From Ceratorhiza oryzae-sativae (lineage: Eukaryota > Basidiomycota > Agaricomycetes > Cantharellales > Ceratobasidiaceae), in the NCBI GenBank assembly GCA_030998015.1, contig JARWMV010000247.1, positions 930,001-994,000 on the forward strand: a DNA stretch of 64,000 nt, in the 5' to 3' direction. Below the pieces are notes generated by a model. That model made no database searches. It was not told where the DNA came from and was given only the letters and a program-made list of their open reading frames with translations. A program made the translations under genes and the position numbers. This document shows, piece after piece, positions 59,758 to 64,000 of the stretch. Numbering within the stretch: position 1 is the stretch's first letter; each line of letters opens with the position of its first letter.

Positions 59758-60691
59758 CTACGCACGCAACAAGATGACATCCTCCACGACACTGGTACGG
59801 TCTCCGACATAGTCGGCTTCTTCGTCGCTTCCATCGTTCGGAATATATGCTCCGATCTTGGTTTTTGGCGCCCTGTCGCGTTCTGTCGTGCGTGCACGGA
59901 CAAACACCGTCTTGTGCCCCCCAACAGAGCCGGTGCGTGCGTGACCGGGTTCCGATCCAGTCGACTCGGAGGCATCGGGCATAGGTTCGAGGATCAGTCT
60001 CAGCGTGAGCTGGTTATCCATCCGAACAGCACCGTTGTTCTCCCAAGCGCGTCCTGGGCGAGGGACGAGTGCAGCAGAAACGATCTTGACACCCAGCGCC
60101 CGCTCGCCCGACTCGCTTTCGACCGCGCTGGATGCATCAATCGATTCGCGTTTGTAAGGCCCGAGTAGATTAGGCGCGAGGAACGCGGGATCAGGAATTA
60201 GGTGAGTGCGCTGAGTAGAAGGCCGAGGCACACTACGGGCTGCAACATGAAGCTCATATCGCGTAGCAATCTACCATCCAGCAGTGAATGTCATACATCA
60301 GATGTGAATATCCCGAGCGCGTGGTTCCACCGACTCACTTGATCATTGTCCCTTTCACAAGCAACACGAGCACAGGGACTGGCTCACCCTCCTCTTGGGT
60401 AATGGTCCAGCCTACTATGCGTTTGCCGTTCAACTCCGACGCCTCTGCGTTCTTTTCTTGCAGGGATTTGGCGATAAAGGCTGGTTTGTTGGCAGTAGAA
60501 ACCGAGACTCGCCGCGCGGCGATAGGATTGGTCGGCGGAGGTGCAGGGATCGTCGTGGCCGGGGTAATAATCTTGGATTCGCCAGACTGGCGCCCAGATA
60601 GGTTGGGAATAGGGGTCAGATTGTTGGCAGCCTGATCGAATGAAATCGTCAAGTGAGTAATTTTGACCCAGGCACAAGGGGTACTAACCAT
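59758..60691 (-). CDS. Unrecognised protein
   Basis: Two-part frame of about 290 codons. The only ATG upstream is at 60691, followed at once by GTTAGT. It either continues MVSTPCAWVKITHLT or splices directly to AANNLTPIPNLSG. The next part is Pro/Ala/Ser-rich (ITPATTIPAPPPTNP) and then ordered-looking (GKRIVGWTITQEEGEPVPVL, LLVKGTMIK). An intron with GTGAGT leads to TRYELHVAARSVPRPSTQR, ending VVEDVILLRA at 59758. I recognise no domain. The promoter side has CATAAATAG about 40 nt upstream. Its position between two C2H2 genes offers no hint of function. Confidence 0.5.
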
Positions 60692-61406
60692 GGAGGTCTC
60701 AAAGGGTTGTAGAGAGGACGAGGGCACGCGTGCTATTTATGTGGGGCCCCTCTTGGCTATGTGGAGTCCAAGGACGAACGTTGGCAAGGCGGAAGCACCC
60801 GCTTCTCTCCGAATTCTTCCGGTCGGAAGAGGTCCAGGCCGGTCAAGCTCGTCTAAGCGCCGCTTGCAGCCTGCAGACCACCAGCGGACCAAGTCGCGAC
60901 GAACACGCCCGATGTGGCCCAAAAGCTGCCTAGCGAGCTGTCTCATGGGAGGGAGTAGATAGGGTGCACTTGCATATGGATTTCATACTCAGCCGTCCTA
61001 TTTTATCCTTCAGCTTCCCCTTGCTAAATTTGTATGTAGCACCAATCAAAAAATGCGCGCTTGGCTACCCCAACGACTGCGATTCACTGTTTAACTAAGC
61101 CGTCGTTTAAAAAATTGTCATATAATTTATCAAGGGTGTTGTAACCCCCTATCCGGAAGTTTCCGCGTCAAGAAGGTCAATTACAAAAGCTTGTTATATT
61201 CTCGGTGAACTATGTTTCGCTCACAGTATGTCCCAAGGAAATCATGCATAACGAATAAAACTGTACACCATGCTGGACAACGACCAGGTACAATGACCAT
61301 ACAAGCAAACGGAATCAAAACAAGAGCAATAACACAAATAATTTACACGGCTTCAGGCGAGTTCAATACGAAAAAAAAATCTTGGGTCGCTTTGCTCCAC
61401 CGGCGG
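60692..61406. other. Intergenic spacer, no gene seen
   Basis: About 700 bases: upstream side of the unrecognised gene and 3' flank of C2H2 gene 4. Short frames only. Confidence 0.45.
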
Positions 61407-63736
61407 CTACGCTGCGACGTTCTGCAATCCTGTGGGTGCTTGTGAGCCTAGCGGGTTTGGAGCAGCGTTTTGTAAGCGCTGGCTTCTACGAGGCGTGGCC
61501 GCAAGCAGAGCGAGGGGAGCATTGGGAGTAGGTGTGACAAGCCTGTTAATCTCAGCGTTGTTCCTGTCTTGGTTGTTTGGCATACCCTTGTCGGGTTTGT
61601 GAGTCTTGTAGTGTCGTGTAAGATTTGACTGGCTGCCGAAGCTCTTGGTGCAGCCCTCATGTTTGCATAGGTACGCTGGAACAAGCCGTCAGATATCAAG
61701 TGAGCGGGATAATAAGAGTTTTAAAGAGAATACCTACCATTGCTTTCGCCAGTATGGCTACGCATGTGGTCACGAAGCAAATACGGACGACGGAATGTCT
61801 TGTTGCAACCCTCGTAAGTACAAGGAATCCTGGGGGTATCATCCGAGATTGGATCGGGCGCTGGCTGATGCGTGGTGTTTCGGTTTGTAGCAAAGGTGGA
61901 GGGTTCGGGTGGGGGCAAAGAAGGAGGATCCCCGCACGAGCCAGTGTTGGAAGATGGCTTGGTGGGTAGCCATGAATCGGGTGAGGGATCGCTCATATTC
62001 TCCGGAATGGAGTCACCGAGCTGGAAGAATTGTTGCCACAATGGCGACTGAAACTCCTCCACTACATCCATGTTGGCGTCGAAATCGCTAGGCTCACATG
62101 AATCGGGAGGCACAAGCGCATGATTTGGCATCAACAGACCAGTCGGATTAAGTAGCGCGCCAGTTGGTTGTCCTGTAGTCGTGCTAACTTGGAATGAACC
62201 GATGGTAGGATAATACATAGCGGAATTGGTGCTCGTCGTATCCCGAGTCACAAATGTTGGGCTGGGGTCGACGACCGTGGTAGGTTGGATTGGCATCATC
62301 GGAGCCAGCTGAGCCAGACCGGCAGCAGTTATGGGTGGAATAGACACAGCAGTGCCATGTGTGAGATTACTCGGGGGTTGCAGTAGTGACTGGTCATAGC
62401 TCGCGCCCCATCCGCCAGCACCATGAAGCATAGTTTGGCTCGGGCCTTGAGTGAGATTCCAGTCGGTGTCAAATAGCCCTCCGTCTATGACCTGACTAAG
62501 GTCGTCATGCCAGTCAAAATTGAGGACCTCTGACTCGTCATATTGAACCAGCGGTAGAGTGGGGTCAAATTCCATCGGCGCCACGGTGTTGTTCACTGGT
62601 GGAGCATCGATGGCGGGGGCGCTAGGGGGCGATTGACAGCTCGCGTTATCAAAAGCCGCATAGCTCGAATCGGCGGGAGGCTTATCGACATTTACTATGC
62701 CTGAAAAGTGGGATGAGAGTATTTGCCGCAGCCTGCGGGCGCTTGACTCAATGGTTGTGAAGTGTCTGTCTAGGTTCTCGGCCTGGTGGATATCAAATGG
62801 CTTGGACACGCTTCCGTGCCTTGGGCGGGCACCGGCACTAGCCACTATTAGCTCGGCGAGGGAGCGGATGACGCCAAGGGAAGCGTAGAATTCCGTCCAA
62901 GGCCCGGGCTGCTCATCCTCTTCGTTATTGGCGCGACTAGCGGTAGCAGGTGTTGGTCCCCTTGGTATTACCTCACGCGCGTTGGAATGAACCACCACCT
63001 GGTTGGACGCATCACCATAGTCAAGGGAATCTACCTCGGAATCGAGTATCTCTTGTTTCAGGAACACCCGCAGCTTGTCGTCGACCAGCGCCGAGGTCGA
63101 GCGGCGGTCAAGACGCCGTGACTCCCCATGATTTGGTCGCGACAGATTTGAGTAGGGGAACGCAGCCGCCAGCCTCTGGCGTCGCAGTTGAAGACGCATA
63201 TCAGAGCGCGCATGATTAAGTCGAGCGGCGTGGCGGGGTGTAGTAATAATAGTAGGGGTAGGTGTACCCGGGCGCGACCATGAGGCCTCGGGTGTGGGGG
63301 CGGGGGAGCTGAGCAGGGGGGACAAGCGCTGATAATCATCGGAAATGGGATGATCTTCAAGCTTTACAAATGGCTTTCGCTCCTCCTCATCATCATGCGG
63401 CGTCGCTGCGTGGAAGCGAGCTGTACGACGCAGGATGTGCTCTTTGGAGTAGGTCTCCTCAGAGCTGGAGTAACCTGAGCGATTGCCCGAGGTAGTCGAT
63501 AATCTTTGAGATAATGAATCTGCTCGCCACATCAAGTCGGCATACTCACCATTTGCATCGTCGTTGGCTTCAGCATCACTCTCATCGCCATCATGTAGGT
63601 TCAGGTTCTCGCTAGTCAAGGAAAATACTGAACGAGATCGGAGCCGAGCACGCCGAGGTTTCCTATCTGAGGGGCGGAATTCATCTATACTGACGGGTCC
63701 AGGCTCTTGCTTCACGAGTGCAGGCGAGTGTGGCAT
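61407..63736 (-). CDS. C2H2 zinc-finger protein 4
   Basis: The largest of the four (about 750 residues) and nearly intron-free; a long exon runs from the ATG at 63736 to 61.74 kb. N-terminus: MPHSPALVKQEPGPVSIDEF, a basic patch (RKPRRARLRSRSVFS) and long Ser/Pro-rich regions. The fingers are CTYEGCNKTFRRPYLLRDHMRSH and, after an intron of about 63 nt, LCKHEGCTKSFGSQSNLTRH. Both are complete C2H2. The tail (RRSQRLQNAAPNPLG) ends LQNVAA at stop 61407-61409. A TATATAA-like element (63813-63819, minus) lies about 77 nt upstream. The finger sequence CNKTFRRP closely resembles NKVFRRP in gene 2 and GKRFNRP in gene 3, supporting a common origin. Function unknown. Confidence 0.85.
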
Positions 63737-64000
63737 CACCGGGATGCATACAAGGTAAGCCCCCTACAAAACGGGGGAGGCAAGGATGGTGGTCACGAGC
63801 GGACAGCGCGACTTATATACTCGCCATGGCTGTGCCCGTGACTGCAAGTCCGCCATCAAATGTCCATTTCGGGCAAGAGTGACACCCTGTCACGCGCAAG
63901 TCAGTGACCGTCACTCTGGCTGATTGGCCAGCCCAACTGCGATATTCTAGTACATTCGTTTACCTCTATCGATGACTCGTTAGCATAGCCGATGGTTGGC
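63737..64000. other. Right edge: promoter of C2H2 gene 4
   Basis: Upstream region of the C2H2 gene ending at the window border. It holds the TATA-like element mentioned there; nothing else was identified. Confidence 0.5.

Noticed and set aside
1..64000. Transposable elements, tRNA or rRNA genes, telomere repeats
   Set aside because: I saw no reverse transcriptase, transposase, terminal repeats, tRNA B-box with matching arms, or telomere arrays.

Overview
The window is genomic DNA of a filamentous basidiomycete, most likely an agaricomycete of the Rhizoctonia/Thanatephorus type (inference). Genes are dense and broken by many short GT-AG introns, mostly 45-65 nt. The gene content is typical of that group: a deuterolysin, a DUF6533 membrane protein, two STE3-type receptors, NACHT-WD40 (NLR-like) genes, a kinase gene with two kinase domains, and several paired C2H2 zinc-finger regulators. 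No transposon, tRNA, rRNA or CRISPR array was recognised.

Layout: 0.8-2.2 kb, secreted M35 metalloprotease (+). 2.5-4.4 kb, DUF6533 multi-pass membrane protein (-). 4.7-9.7 kb, a Gfo/Idh/MocA dehydrogenase (-) and a Dal5-like permease (+), divergent across about 560 bp. 10.3-15.6 kb, a decayed C2-like/NACHT/WD40 gene (+). 16.3-19.6 kb, two tandem STE3-type pheromone receptor genes (-). 20.2-25.1 kb, a RING/coiled-coil protein and a YheT/ABHD-type hydrolase (both -). 25.4-30.4 kb, a second decayed NACHT/WD40 gene (+), paralogous to the first. 30.9-35.6 kb, DNA2 helicase-nuclease (+). 35.7-38.8 kb, two adjacent kinase domains (-), probably one tandem-kinase gene. 38.9-40.7 kb, F-box protein (+). 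40.9-42.4 kb, an Apd1-type [2Fe-2S] protein fused to an adrenodoxin-type ferredoxin (+). 42.5-42.9 kb, small CHCH protein resembling NDUFAF8 (-). 43.1-43.8 kb, small secreted protein (-). 44.0-46.8 kb, Zn2Cys6 transcription factor (-). 48.0-63.7 kb, four C2H2 two-finger genes (two +, two -) with long gene-poor stretches and one unrecognised gene between them.

The most notable block is 10.3-30.4 kb. A tandem pair of STE3-type receptors is bracketed by two same-orientation, decayed NLR-like paralogues. Each receptor has a TATA-like element about 40 nt upstream of its ATG. The second has an exact copy, and the first an 8/9 copy, of the pheromone response element ACAAAGGGA (known from the Ustilago HMG regulator Prf1) about 115-150 nt upstream. 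No CaaX pheromone precursor was found by eye. The block is therefore either part of a mating-type B (P/R) locus or a non-mating receptor cluster that still looks pheromone-responsive.

Exon boundaries were worked out by hand from splice signals and family similarity; outer limits are firmer than internal junctions.
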